DNA from: Paralichthys olivaceus
Lineage: Eukaryota; Chordata; Actinopteri; Pleuronectiformes; Paralichthyidae
DNA length: 64,000 nt
NCBI RefSeq assembly: GCF_024713975.1
Contig: NC_091113.1
Coordinates: 228,501-292,500, forward strand
Direction of reading: 5' to 3'
The position numbers and the translations under genes are program-made. Under the pieces are notes generated by a model. It was not told where the DNA came from. It was given only the letters and a program-made list of their open reading frames with translations, and ran no database searches. Each line of letters starts with the position of its first letter. Within the stretch, counting starts at the first letter, position 1. Positions 1 to 21,140 of this stretch are shown in pieces.

Positions 1-388
1 AACACAAATTTACATCAGAAAAATCTACATTCACCTGATGAGTCAACATCTCATTTTACCATTCTATATAAAATCAGTTTCCTTTGTGATAATGACCTGA
101 ATGGATGGTCACTGCGTTTTGCATCGTGTGACTAACAGAACAGAGTCTGATTGGACCGTTCAAATCGCTCAAGTTTGACTTTTATTTATCTATTTATTTA
201 TCAATATGACCCACCTTCATCTATCAAAATAAAATATTTAAATGTAATAAATTGAGTGAAACTCAAATGTCAGTTTTGCTCTTTCTTTGCTTCCGTACTC
301 TGATTTAATGATTTTTAACTTTAAGTTTCCAAATGTTAAACCTCTGTGTCCTTGTTTCTGTTTTAAATAAAGTTGCAACACGGCATCG

Positions 389-2939
389 TCAGTTTAGCAT
401 CAGTCCCTCGCTCACCGGCATGTTGATGTGAGCGGTCAGCAGGGGGCAGCTCTTTCCCTCGTGCAGGACGAACACCTTGATAATGTCAGAGATGCCCTTG
501 TCACTGGTGCACTCCACAAAGGTCTCGACGGGGTAGACGAGTCCAGGCACCAGCAGCGGGATCCTCATGTACGGGTTCCTCATGCGGTACAGGCTCTGGT
601 CGTACAGGAAGCTGATGGCCAGGTTCATGATGGGCCGACAGGCTGCCGTGTTCTGGATGTTCAGGGTCAGTTTGAAGGATGGACCCAGACCCTGAACCAC
701 GGCGTTCATCTTGAGCGGTTCGGAAAGGCTTGAGGACACCGGTGTCAGGCTGGACTCCAGAGCCTTGACGTAAGCTTTGGCAGCAGCGAGACGCATGCGG
801 CTCAGGTCCATCTGGAAGGCGCGGTGCATGGTCACACCATTCTCTCGCTCCCGCAGCGTTTGGTCAACGTACAGCTTGGTCTTCTTGGGCACGTTGAGGC
901 GGACGCTCTGGGCCAGCGGTGGCCCGGGGGCGCTGTCCCTGTCGTCGAACGCTGCCGTCCTCTTCAGGATCTTTACCATCAGGCCACCTCCCTTGGTGGT
1001 CATGATCATTGTCCCGTCCTCACGTCCATACCGGCCAAAGCAGATGCTGGTGACCACGTCAGGCGTCTTGATGGTGCTCAGCAGGTTCTTGTCTCGGAAC
1101 AGCTGCACCTCACAGTTAGCAAGGCCCACCAGAACTGCCTGGAACCCCCGTGTGGGAAGGTCCATGACCGCCATGGTGGTGATGGGAGCAGGGAGGACGG
1201 TCTGCCACAGCTTCTTCCCCTGAGGACAGAAAGCCAGACACAAAGCTCAGCTTGTCCTGTGTTTGGTCAGATTCACGTCAGGTGGTTCAATGAAGTGGAA
1301 GTTCAAGACCCCCCTCAGTCACTGTTGTCTTGGTAACAATGGTTAAAGTCAGGTGGTTTTGTGCGGTGGAGTTTACCTTCTGCGTGAAGCCCTGGAGACT
1401 TTCATTAGTGCAGCCGACTACAACATTCTTCCCGACTCTGACCAGACCCACCGGGTGAGACGCCAGCTCGATGCAGTACTTCGGTTTGTCCGATTCCCTG
1501 AGGAGCAGCACAGACGTCAGTCAACATGCAACTTCACGTTTGTTTTAAAACAAATGTGCGTCTGTGACGTCAGTGCACATCTTCTTGTTCTGACACATCA
1601 GAGGTTCCCTCCAACACGTGTGCGTGTCTCACCTGCGCAGGATGTAGATGTTTCCATTGCGACACGCCACCGTAATGCGAAACTCCACGTCGAACTGACC
1701 CGTCACATCCATCATGGTGGGGGGAGACGGCAGCGTCATCTACGACAGATGTTTCATTTCAACACATATAAAAATCAAACCAGGCTGATGTTACAGATCA
1801 GAGTCTGATAACGACTCCCGTGTTCCTCCGTGGCTCAGACTGCAGAGAAAATAGTCCTCAGTGACACGTTACCTTGGACAGGATGATGAAGGCCTCGGGG
1901 TCGAGGACGTAGACGTCGCTGCTCTCTGTCCCGATCACCAAGCAGCTGACGCCGTCCTCATCGGCCGTGCTCTTCTTCAGAGTCCCGATGCAGGTGATGA
2001 CCGTCTGAAACAACATCACAGATAATCAATAATTGATAATGATCTGATCACCACTTCCTGTCTCTCTCTTCTGCTGCTTTCACGTCACTTTAAAATAAGC
2101 TAAGCCATATCATCTTGGTCGCCCCCTGGTGGCTGGCTGCAGTATAGGTTATAAACCTCCTACATGTTAGCAGATGGGACATGGACCAAACAAAAAAATC
2201 TGAATAGACATTAAATAAATGTTTCTAAAAGATGGTTTCTGATCAGCGCTAAAGTCACTTGCCATGTTTGTTCATCAATGAAATGATGATGATGCGACTG
2301 TTACCTGTCGTCTGATTGGCTGCTGTTTGTGCAGCTGGACAAACTCATCCATGTGGTTAGTCTCCAGAGAGAGGAACCTGAGCGAACGCACAGACAGTGG
2401 GACATCTGCCTTCTTCCTGATGCTCTCCAGCATCTCCTTCAGGGTCAGAGGGTCGATCTGACCCTCCCTCACCTGCTGCCACACGTCCTGACCAATCAGA
2501 GCACAGACACATGTCACAGAGAAATTTTTATCACAACCCTGAGACCAACCACGACACAAACACTCACCTGCTCCAGCATGTTCACCTCCAGACCGGGCAG
2601 CGTGAACTTGAAGTACGGCCTCAGGTTCTTGTAGACATAGACGCAGGGTCCGGACGCCACGGCAACGGCGGGGATGCGTGGCTCATGCAGGTCCATGAAG
2701 AAGGCGACGAGGCCAGCGGGAAGGTCCAGAAGGGTGCTCTCACTCAGCAGCGCTGTCCCCCGGTACACCTTTAGCTTCATGCCTGATGAACCCGAGCCCA
2801 GGTCGCCAACCACCAGCCGACTCTCCCCGTCCCCGCTCAGGTCCGCCAGGTCCACACACGACGAGAAAGTGAAGAGGCCCGCCACCGGGTCATAGTGAGC
2901 GTCCAACCACTTCCCTCCATCACTGCTTGACTCAGACAT
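389..2939 (-). CDS. bbs1: BBS1, BBSome subunit (complete, 6 coding exons)
   Basis: The product is the Bardet-Biedl syndrome 1 protein, a subunit of the BBSome coat complex that moves membrane proteins in and out of cilia. Coding exons in transcript order: 2939-2568, 2487-2305, 2004-1873, 1739-1633, 1497-1377, 1219-389. All have GT-AG borders. They sum to 1746 nt, giving 581 aa against about 593 in human. Recognisable blocks are KWLDAHYDP near the start, [46 protein letters not shown] and the C-terminal [15 protein letters not shown] and [12 protein letters not shown]. The N-terminal part is the beta-propeller and the last about 100 residues the GAE-like domain (family knowledge). The start is the ATG at 2939, followed by [14 protein letters not shown] as in orthologues. 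The last exon is one uninterrupted 831-nt block. AATAAA signals for this strand lie near 181-197. It is head to head with kif20b. Confidence 0.96.
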
Positions 2940-2986
2940 GACGAATAACTTGATTCACACAGAGACGTCTGACAGGAACAGCAGCT

Positions 2987-3955
2987 GCACAGGTGAGTCA
3001 CACGTGAGATACACATATGTAGGTCACACACATGTTAGTCACACATGTCAGTCACACACATCTAAGTCACACATGTAAGTCATACACGTAAGTCACACAT
3101 GTTAGTCACACATGTCAGTCACACACATCTAAGTCACACACGTAAGTCACACATGTAAGTCACACATGTTAGTCACACATGTTAGTCACACATGTAAGTC
3201 ACACATCTAAGTCACACATGTAAGTCACACATGTTAGTCACACGTTAGTCACACATGTAAGTCACTTGGTCACACACATGTACGTCACACATGTTAGTCA
3301 CACATGTTAGTCACACATGTACGTCACACATGTTAGTCACACACATCTAAGTCACACACATCTAAGTCACACATGTAAGTCATACACGTAAGTCACACAT
3401 GTAAGTCACACATGTCAGTCACACACATCTAAGTCACACACGTAAGTCACACACGTAAGTCACACATGTAAGTCACTTAGTCACACACATGTAAGTCACA
3501 CATGTAAGTCACACATGTTAGTCACACATGTTAGTCACACATGTAAGTCACACATGTAAGTCACACATGTTAGTCACACACGTTAGTCACACATGTAAGT
3601 CACACATGTAAGTCACACAAGTAAGTCACTTAGTCACACACATTTAAGTCACACATGTTAGTCACACATGTTAGTCACACATGTAAGTCACTTAGTCACA
3701 CATGTTAGTCACACATGTTAGTCACACAAGTAAGTCACTTAGTCACACACATGTAAGTCACACATGTTAGTTACACATGTTAGTCACACATGTAAGTCAC
3801 ACATGTTAGTCACACATGTAAGTCACTTAGTCACACATGTTAGTCACACATGTTAGTCACACATGTTAGTCACACATGTTAGTCACACATGTAAGTCACA
3901 CATGTTAGTCACACATATTAGTCACACATGTTAGTCACACATGTTAGTCACACAG
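2987..3955. repeat. 13-bp satellite, AGTCACACATGTT/A type
   Basis: About 950 bp of tandem copies of a unit of roughly 13 bp, AGTCACACATGTT or AGTCACACATGTA, with CACACACATCTA and CACTTAGTC variants. It starts just upstream of the bbs1 ATG. On the bbs1 sense strand the units read TGTGACTAACATG or TGTGACTTACATG, and a plausible acceptor (CCTGTGCAG) lies at about 2990. The array may therefore sit inside a bbs1 5'-UTR intron (inference). No coding content. Confidence 0.95.
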
Positions 3956-4520
3956 GTGATCTAGAACTGATCCACAGCTGATCAATGACAGATCCATGAA
4001 GCACCCCTCAGGGTAAGTAAAGATATTTGATCGATAAGTTGATAAAAGTAATAATTCTGATAACTGATTAATTAATTTAAGTTTGTCAAACTGATAAGTG
4101 AACATAAACAATGTTATTGATTAATAATCAGACTGACAATGATATTAAAAGTTATTGATAATAAAGACTGAGGAGGTGTTAGAACTATCGACTATTGATT
4201 ATTTTAGCCTCTTTCAAAGTTATTGTGATTAAAAGGCTGAAACACCTGATGACACCGAGGTACAGGATTATTATTTTCATTACAACAACCAACCATTACA
4301 ACTGAACTAATAACTTTTATTATAATTCGTTATTCATGAATAATAATAATAATAATAACAATAATCAGGACCTGTTGTATCAGCACAGTTAATCCCCTTC
4401 CTCCGTCACCGTTGTCATGGAAACGTCTCGTCAATCCTGGCGTCGTCTTGATTTGGTCGCGAGGCAGCGCGAGGTCCGAAAGAACACGAGCGATGAGATG
4501 GATTCAGAAAAAAATGATAA
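3956..4520. other. AT-rich spacer, no gene seen
   Basis: AT-rich DNA between the 13-bp satellite and the probable promoter, with runs of AATAAT. I see no open frame, RNA gene or repeat of note. Confidence 0.6.
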
Positions 4521-4525
4521 TCCAA

Positions 4526-4618
4526 GTGGTCCTGATCCTGGTCCTGATCCTGGTCCTGATCCTGGTCCTGGTCCTGGTCCTGGTCCTGATCCTGGTCCTG
4601 GTCCTGATCCTGGTCCGT
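4526..4618 (+). repeat. 6/12-bp minisatellite, GGTCCTGATCCT
   Basis: Tandem GGTCCT and GATCCT hexamers, about 15 units. They read as Pro-Gly-Pro-Asp in one frame, which produces a spurious proline/glycine-rich frame on both strands. I do not consider this coding. Confidence 0.85.
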
Positions 4619-4817
4619 CTCTGCGCCGTCCTCCTCTGATCACGTCATCACCACCCGCCGGCCAATACTTTCTGATCTTTTCTTTATTTGATTTCCTTTA
4701 TTTCTTTAATTATTTTATTTTAATCTCTAAACATTTGAATCGTGTTTTTGTTCTCGTAAATAATAATAATAATAAAAATAATAATCTTTGTGTCTGATCT
4801 TTTCTCTTCAGTCGTAA

Positions 4818-4827
4818 TCTCGCGAGA
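4818..4827. promoter_or_regulatory. CGCG element TCTCGCGAGA, copy 1
   Basis: A perfect 10-bp palindrome. This motif is a known core element of CpG-type housekeeping promoters, reported as the binding site of BANP when unmethylated. Its position suits the bbs1 side of the divergent promoter (inference). Confidence 0.7.
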
Positions 4828-5082
4828 TCCTGACCGAACATTCGAACTACACCTGTGACGTTTCCTTTTTCCGGCTCTCTGATTGGTCGTCAGGTCCCAG
4901 TTTAAACTGCTGAGCTGCGTTCACGTTCGAATGTTGTTTACATGTTACTAACATGTTTGTCTGCCACATCACAGGCTTTAACATCAATGAATCTCACAAT
5001 GTCATGACAACATATATGATCACATTCATTTTAGTTATTGATCCATCATAATGGAACCCCTGAAACCGCGGGTTCTTCTTAG

Positions 5083-5092
5083 TCTCGCGAGA
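5083..5092. promoter_or_regulatory. CGCG element TCTCGCGAGA, copy 2
   Basis: Second perfect copy of the palindrome, 265 bp from the first and about 20 bp upstream of an inverted CCAAT box (CCATTGG). It suits the kif20b side of the promoter (inference). Confidence 0.7.
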
Positions 5093-5998
5093 TTAGACGA
5101 CGCTGGTGGAGCCATTGGAACAAACGGCGGCGACAGCGACTCGATGTTGAGTTGTGTGAGTTCAGACTTTAAAGTGTTTCACTGAAGTTCAGAGACTCAG
5201 CGACTCACTGTCATGTTCCTGTCATGTTCCTGTCATGTTCCAGCACATGTGAACACGTGACGAGGGTTGTGTCTGTGAAAGACGTAAAATCTCAACGAAC
5301 ACACTCGGAACTTTGTGTTAGTGAGGTGAGCTAGTTGTGGCTAATGCTAACAACAAAGTTAGCACAGTTCACACTGTTGTTAGCTTCAGTTAACGCTGAC
5401 ACCTTCTAGCATGTTCACATGTGCTGGAACATTGAACTGATGTGTTTTCTTCTGCTCTAACTTAAAGTGAGTGACTTCCTCCAGGTTCCTCGTGAACAGG
5501 TGAAGACAAACATGACCGAGTATTAGAATGTGACGTGTTTAAACTCATCGCTGTGCAGCGGTGACTTGATGTTCATCCCTGATTATTCTGCTCAGTGACT
5601 CCACAGACTTCACACAGTTTTTTAATGGTCTCTGTTTATTGTTGAATCCATTCAAATGTCTGTTCCGGACAATAACTCTGTTGTGCCCTGTATCAAAGGG
5701 AGAATACGTTTCCTCAAAACATCTTTGTCATTTACATTATTAAAATGTAGTTCAGCTTTTCAGTGACTATTCCATAATTTCCTTAATTCCTTATTTATTA
5801 TAATGATCTTTTTTCTTGTTTTGATTGTGTCTAGTTTATGGTTGTAACTTTTGTCTCTTGTTTGTTTTATAATTGTTGTGGTTCACATTATTGTCCCGTT
5901 CTTTTTCTCATCGACAACCAGGTTATACATCTCAAGGGGTTCGTCCGACAACAAGAAATATTCTCTAAATGACAGTATGTGTGTGTGTGTTGACAGAC

Positions 5999-14931
<8,933 letters not shown>

Positions 14932-15103
14932 CCTCATCATCTCGTGACATCACTACGACGTGACAGAAGGTTTTTAAGACGTCAGAAGAATCAAATTGGA
15001 CACTTTTCTTGTGTTTGGGTAAATAACTGCACAGTTCATGTTTGTGTGATGATGATTTTTAGATTTTTAATTTGTGGTTTCTGGACCTTTTTGTTGTCGG
15101 GTC

Positions 15104-15109
15104 AATAAA
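15104..15109 (+). terminator. kif20b polyadenylation signal
   Basis: AATAAA 173 bp after the kif20b stop codon, in the sense orientation. It is the likely poly(A) signal; the intervening 3' UTR has no other feature. Confidence 0.7.
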
Positions 15110-15960
15110 GAGAGAAAGTTGAATCGTTTTCATTTGATAAAAAAATAAAAACAAGTCTCTGCCTCCTCCCCTGCTTCACTTTACTGCTACAGTGACTGAG
15201 AAGGTCCCAACTCAGTAAACCACTCATCTGATTTTAAATATATATAATTTATTCCATAGTCACCTCTGTTACCTGCCCACATTACAGTCAGAACACAACT
15301 CATATTGAAAAGTATATACGTAGCACACGTTCACTGTATATATGCAGAGTATATAACAGGCCTACTCAACTCGTGGCTCCTTTGATAGTTTGCTCTGGTG
15401 ACGTCCTGTAAACGAGTGTGTGATAAAACTCTGATCAATTGTGTGTGTGTGTGTGTGTGTGTTAGAGTTTTTTTTTATATGATCTTCTCAAATGATTCAT
15501 ATGAAACCAGATTAAAGTGAAAAAAATCAATAATTAATTCTATGTGGTAAAATATCTACAAACATGGTATTTATATTTTTTCAACTTTAAAATCCACAGA
15601 GTAAATATTTGAAACAGGAACTGATTATTTTGCAGCTGCTGAGCCTTGGGTGGGCATGAATCAGTGCTGGGGAGAAAACTGTTGATTAAACAAATGACTG
15701 GAGGATATAAAACAAACAGCAAACATGTTCATTGTTTTCTTTTCTTGTTTTTCTTATGTGACAAAATATGACATTTTATTTTCTGTAAATATTCTAATGT
15801 AGAACTGCAGCTTTTACAGAACAGGATCAATACCTGCGATAAAAACCTAGACGATGGGTTTGTCCCTTAAACAAGAGTTCAACATCCTGCAGCAGCAAAA
15901 AACTAAATCAAATTCATTTGAGTTGCTCACGACAGTTACTGAGAAATCACTGACAGATGA
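15110..15960. other. kif20b/slc16a12 convergent 3' region
   Basis: AT-rich DNA between the two tail-to-tail genes, with one short (GT)n tract near 15440. It probably holds the distal 3' UTR of slc16a12. No open frame or RNA gene recognised. Confidence 0.5.
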
Positions 15961-15964
15961 AACC

Positions 15965-16575
15965 TGAGATCAATAACATCAACAACTCAGATCAATAACA
16001 TCAACAACTCAGATCAATAACATCAACAACTCTGAGATCAATAACATCAACAACTCAGATCAATAACATCAACAACTCAGATCAATAACATCAACAACTC
16101 TGATCAATAACATCAACAACTCTGATCAATAACATCAACAACTCTGATCAATAACATCAACAACTCTGAGATCAATAACATCAACAACTCTGATCAATAA
16201 CATCAACAACTCTGAGATCAATAACATCAACAACTCAGATCAATAACATCAACAACTCTGAGATCAATAACATCAACAACTCTGAGATCAATAACATCAA
16301 CAACTCAGATCAATAACAACAACTCAGATCAATAACATCAACAACTCAGATCAATAACATCAACAACTCTGATCAATAACATCAACAACTCAGATCAATA
16401 ACATCAACAACTCAGATCAATAACATCAACAACTCTGAGATCAATAACATCAACAACTCAGATCAATAACATCAACAACTCTGATCAATAACATCAACAA
16501 CTCTGAGATCAATAACATCAACAACTCAGATCAATAACATCAACAACTCAGATCAATAACATCAAGAACGGATCA
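15965..16575. repeat. 22-bp minisatellite in the slc16a12 3' UTR
   Basis: About 27 tandem copies of a 22-bp unit that begins GATCAATAAC and continues ATCAACAACTCA, with a 24-bp CTGAG variant and one shortened copy near 16315. Its last, partial copy contains the slc16a12 stop codon (16573-16575), so the array occupies the first 600 bp of that gene's 3' UTR. Confidence 0.95.
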
Positions 16576-19500
16576 ATAACTCAGGTGCGCCCTCGTGCGG
16601 TGGAGGCAGCAGCGACGAATCCCAGCGACGGTAGAGAGGATGAGCGCGCTCGCCAACAGGGCAGCGCCACTGAGCAGGAAGGTGGCTGTGTAACTTCCTG
16701 TGATGTCAACCAGCCAACCTGCAGACCACAGAAGAAGAGTTAAGTTGTGACATCACCACGGTCCAACTGCGTCTGTTCGAGTACACACAGACCAATCAGA
16801 AATAAGAGTGAGCATGTCGTCAGGCGGAAGAGTTACGCTGATGGCACCGACAACAAACCCAAAATAAGTCGGACTGTCAATCATGACTGACAGTAAATGT
16901 TCGAATGCTAACAACAAAAGGCTAATTTTAAATTTCAAATTATAAAATGTTTAAAAATGCTAATAACAAAACATTTGAATGCTAATATTGTTAAAATGTA
17001 AATGATAAAAGTGATGTTCATGTAGAAATGTTAGCTGCAAAGCTAAAGCTAAGAGATAAACTGCACATGGACGTTTCTTGCAGTTGGAGTTTGAGGATGA
17101 AGATGACGTGACGCACGTTAAAGAGTCGAACTCTCCACAGTTAAAGGAGACGTCAACGTTGCTGCTGCTTGAACAGAATCACTTTGTTGTGTGAACTCGA
17201 CATATTTAAGATTCTGTCCCGCTCACGTGTTGCTAACATTGACTCATCAGAGATTTCGTTCAACAGTTTGTTTACATATTATTGTGCTTTTGTTTGATTA
17301 TAATTTACAGACTATAGATATATATAAAAATCAAGCTTTCTTGTGGGATATTTCAGGCTCTTTGTGGCCCTCTAGTGGCCAGTTTCCTTCTGACTAAGAC
17401 TTATTACTGAATCTTTCTTTCTGTTTATTTGACCTCGGAATGAAATTAAGATTTTTGTTCAATTTAATGTCGAAAACTTAAAATACATAATAAACAACAG
17501 AATAATATGTAAAAGACAAAATAATTCAGTTGACCATATGACACAGACGTGGGCGGAGTCTTTGGCCTCATACTGCATCACATTGTTTCCTGCTCATGAA
17601 GTTTCTCTGGTACTTTGACTCTTGATGAGTTAAGAACAAAAGACGTTGCTGCTTGTCGACATCAATGAAACAAATCAAATGTGATTGATCTTATGAATAT
17701 GTAATGGGGGGGGGGGGCTATTTAAAAAGAAAAAACATGGAGGTGACTGTTTTGTGAAATGTCAGATGATAAACTGTTAAAATAATATTTTTAATCAAAT
17801 ATTTTGAAAACAAAGTGTGGTCATTTTGCTCACCCCCGATGGGCGGGCTGACGAGATACGGGATGGCGTGGAGGAAATAGACCACACCCAGTGCCGAGGA
17901 CAGGTATGGAGCTCCCACCACATCCGAAGTCACCACAGGGATCAGAGCAACGTAGGCTCCGTCGAAGTATCCGAAGAGAACTGCGAAGGGCACGAGGATC
18001 GGGAAGGATCGAAGCAACGGCACGAAGAGGCAGCAGAGACCCTCCATCGCCACGGAGACGATATAACAGGTGAGACGATACGGCTTCAAACACCTGAGAC
18101 AGTAAAACACCACATTTACATAACTGCAGTTTATCAATGATCCGCTCATTATCTCTTTGTCCTTTAAACTCTCTGTCCTCTGTCCTTTCTACATTAAATT
18201 TCTGCCAATAGATCTTTCACCTGAATCTTACACACTGCACCTTTAACAGAAAAGGAAGGAAAGGTAAGATTCGAAAGTTTGGACTCGAACGATAAGTTTT
18301 GTCTGTCAGTCAGCAGAGTGAGACGTAAAGAAACATGTCCGCTCGTCTCCACTTTCTCCAGAAATGAAGTTAAAATATCTCAGATTCAAACGCTGCCCTC
18401 TTGTGGTGACGTCATTTGGAGTCAGATCAGTGGGGGAGGAGCCGGCAGCTCACTGATTGATCATCAAGGACATTTTCGAAACCAGGAGACGAACTGACTC
18501 TTCAAGGTTTCAGGTCGACAGGTTTTATCTCCACGTTGAGCTGACGGGGTTTTCTGACGTCGTGTCAACAGGACAGTTGAGGAACAGAGTTCAGTTCAGG
18601 GTCGTCCTGTACGAAGGAAGTTGAATGACTATTGTCACACTCTGTTTGTTCCACTGTTCATCGTCAGGATGAAAAGTCCGAGTCAACGACGATAAAGTCA
18701 AACAAACAACAGTTTCAACAAATTCAGTCGTGATAATTCAACTAATTATGTGAATAAAAGGGAAATAATATCGTTCAGATTGTTTCAATTAAAAGTGACG
18801 AAATCATTTTCATGTTAATCATCGTTTACACCCCTGAGCTTGTCCGCTTTGATTGGTTCACAGATTGACTTCCTGTCTGGCGGAGTCGTACCTGCGGTCT
18901 GTCAGCCAGCCGAAGGTGATGTTCCCCACGATGTCAATGACTCCAAGGATCGACATGAGGAAAGCGGCGTGCTGGTGCCTGACGCCGGCATGCAGAGCAT
19001 AGGGCACCAGGTAGACGAAGGGGAGGCTGCAGCCGCTGGCTAAGAACAGGAAGGACACGGCCAGGAACAGGAAGTCGGGCAGCAGCAGGAAGCGGTACTC
19101 CTCACTTGACCAGAAGCAGGAGCTGGAGCATCTCCACCTCTCCACCTGAGGGGTGGGGTTTCTCTGCAGGAGGGGTAGCGACGGTAAAGAAGGAGAGGGC
19201 GACGCACCTGATGAAGAACATCCAACGTCAGATTCTTTGGAGAGCTTCACTGCGAGTTCGGCATCCTGCGATGACACAGGACCTGTGGTGGGAGACGGAC
19301 AGGTGACCACGTGTCAGTTTGAATAAACGTGTTCTGTCAAAATGAAGGACATGCTTATCACTGCTCCTCACCACGTGTGTCCTCCCCCGCTGAGTCCGTC
19401 TCCTCCTCCCGCAGTGTGATCGGTCGAAGAAGCGCCCCACAGACACAGAGGTTGGCGACGAAGGCGCTGAGGACGAGCAGCGCCCCCCTCCACGAGTACA

Positions 19501-20982
19501 GCTCGATCAACAGCTGCACGACCGGAGCCAAGACAAACGTCCCGATCCCGCTGCCTGACATGGCGACGCCGTAGGCCAGAGCCTTCCTCCGCTGGAAATA
19601 ACAACCCACCATGGCGATGGCCGGCGTGTAACAGAGAGCGAAACCCAGACCTGGACAACAAGGACAGTTTGAAAAGTGAGGACATTTTAGGAAAACAATA
19701 CTTTTTAAATTGAAGACATTTTTGATAATAGAGACATCCTTAACACATGGTGACACTTGAAGACATATTGACAGAGTGGAGACATGTTGACCTGTTGCAC
19801 TGCAGGGACCGATCGACCTGTGAGGCGGTTTCAATTGCAGGGACATGTTGACCTGTGTGGACACGTTGACCTGTGTGGACATGTTGACCTATGAGGACAT
19901 GTATACCTGTGAGGACGCCCATGAAGACATAGAGCAGCTCTAGGCTGCTGGTGAAGGAGCTGAGGAGGAGGCCACAGGACGAGATAAGTCCTCCCAACAT
20001 CACCGTCCCCCGGCATGACCACCGGTTCCCAACCAGACTGCCGACAGGAGCTGGACACACAGAAACACACAGCTGATGTCAGAGCGGTGCAGCGCCCCCT
20101 GCAGGTTGCTGACGGGTGTGATGGCACTGACCACCGAGCATCGTGGTGCAGTCCACCAGACTGTGGATCCACGCTGTCTCTGAGTAGTCGGCTCCGAAAT
20201 GAGCCTGAAACTCGGCGAAGAAGATGGAGATGCACCTGCAGGCAGAGTGTGATGAGTTATTGATCAGTGATCAGTTAATCTGTTGATGATCAGCTGAGCC
20301 AGTGTTGTGTAACGTCCACTGAGGTTTCTGGACTTCACAGTTCACTTCCTGTTATGTAAATGGTTTGAATGGTTAAACTGGGACCACAGTCCACCTGCGC
20401 TCACAACGATCCGCTTCATGGTAAGTGGTTGTCAGGGGTAACCGAGGCAGAGCTAGTTTCTTTTCCTCCGACATGGTTCAGAAAATGATTGGCTCGGTGG
20501 TCTGGACCCGATCCTCCATTAACAACATTTTCCCGATCACATGCTTCTGGAACATCGGACTCGAGGTTCATGAACCTTGAGAACAACGTTTTATCTGTGA
20601 AATAAAAACTAGACTCAACGAATAGGATTCAAAGTGAAATGCTTCCTGTCTGTGGCTCAGCAGCTGATCTCAGGGTTGATGGTTCCAGCGCCAAGTTCTG
20701 TTGAGCAACTTCAACCCAAAGTTCTCCTGATGTTTGCTTCTTTGTGATTCTTCACATTATCGAGTTATTTTCTGTGGTTGATGATGAAACGTCTCAGACG
20801 TCCATCGTGTCTCAAACTGCTCGTGTCTCAACCCAAACAGTCCCCCCCCCCCGTTTCCAGTCTTTATGCTATGCTAAGCTATCTGTCTCTTTATAGAACT
20901 ACAAACTGTGATGAAGAACAGAAAAATTAAGTTTAATAGAAATCAACATATAATAGTTTAAGAGAGAGAGCTTCTGTTGTGT

Positions 20983-21014
<32 letters not shown>

Positions 21015-21140
21015 CTGTGTGTGTGTGTGTTACCTGGTCACTGCTCGTGTGCAGACCGTCACCATGAAGCAGCAGCCGACGATCACCCAACCCCACCCCC
21101 CGTCCGGAGGAGACACCCCGCTGCTCCGCTGCTTCACCAT
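16573..21140 (-). CDS. slc16a12: Monocarboxylate transporter 12 (complete, 7 coding exons)
   Basis: A 12-segment major facilitator of the SLC16 family; SLC16A12 in mammals is a basigin-dependent creatine transporter. Coding exons: 21140-21034, 20235-20132, 20050-19907, 19650-19372, 19282-18892, 18093-17834, 16718-16573. They sum to 1431 nt, 476 aa. Landmarks: the SLC16 signature DGGWGWVIV at residues 13-21, [66 protein letters not shown] and [19 protein letters not shown]. These match SLC16A12 and clearly not SLC16A9. The long loop between segments 6 and 7 is Ser/Pro-rich. The start is the ATG at 21140 ([15 protein letters not shown]), which aligns with an internal Met of the human protein. 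The open frame continues upstream to about 21257 through a Gln/Asp/Leu repeat but begins there with GTG, so I treat that part as 5' UTR. Confidence 0.95.
17545..17700 (+). repeat. Dispersed repeat, 3' end, copy 1
   Basis: Shares TTTGACTCTTG, then GACGTTGCTGCTTG and GACATCAATGA, then a GAATATG-type tail with the sequences at 42640-42870 and 54515-54780. All three are in the same orientation, so they are copies of one dispersed family, apparently its 3' end. Lies in the last intron of slc16a12 and ends in a G-run. Confidence 0.7.

Larger units (their letters stand above)
4640..5200. promoter_or_regulatory. Probable bidirectional bbs1/kif20b promoter region
   Basis: This is the only GC- and CpG-richer stretch between the divergent genes. 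It holds two TCTCGCGAGA palindromes (4818-4827 and 5083-5092) and CCAAT boxes in both orientations (GCCAAT near 4660, GATTGG near 4880, CCATTGG near 5113). Paired CCAAT boxes fit a cell-cycle gene such as kif20b. A non-coding first exon of kif20b probably starts near 5100-5160, because its ATG exon at 5999 is preceded by a splice acceptor. The start sites themselves are inferred. Confidence 0.55.

Noticed and set aside
4412-4797. Proline/glycine-rich open frames on both strands
   Set aside because: They arise from the GGTCCT/GATCCT hexamer repeat, which is open in most frames. No splice context or homology supports a protein.
16753-18497. Small frames on the plus strand opposite slc16a12 exons
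   Set aside because: They are antisense shadows of the transporter exons with no independent support.
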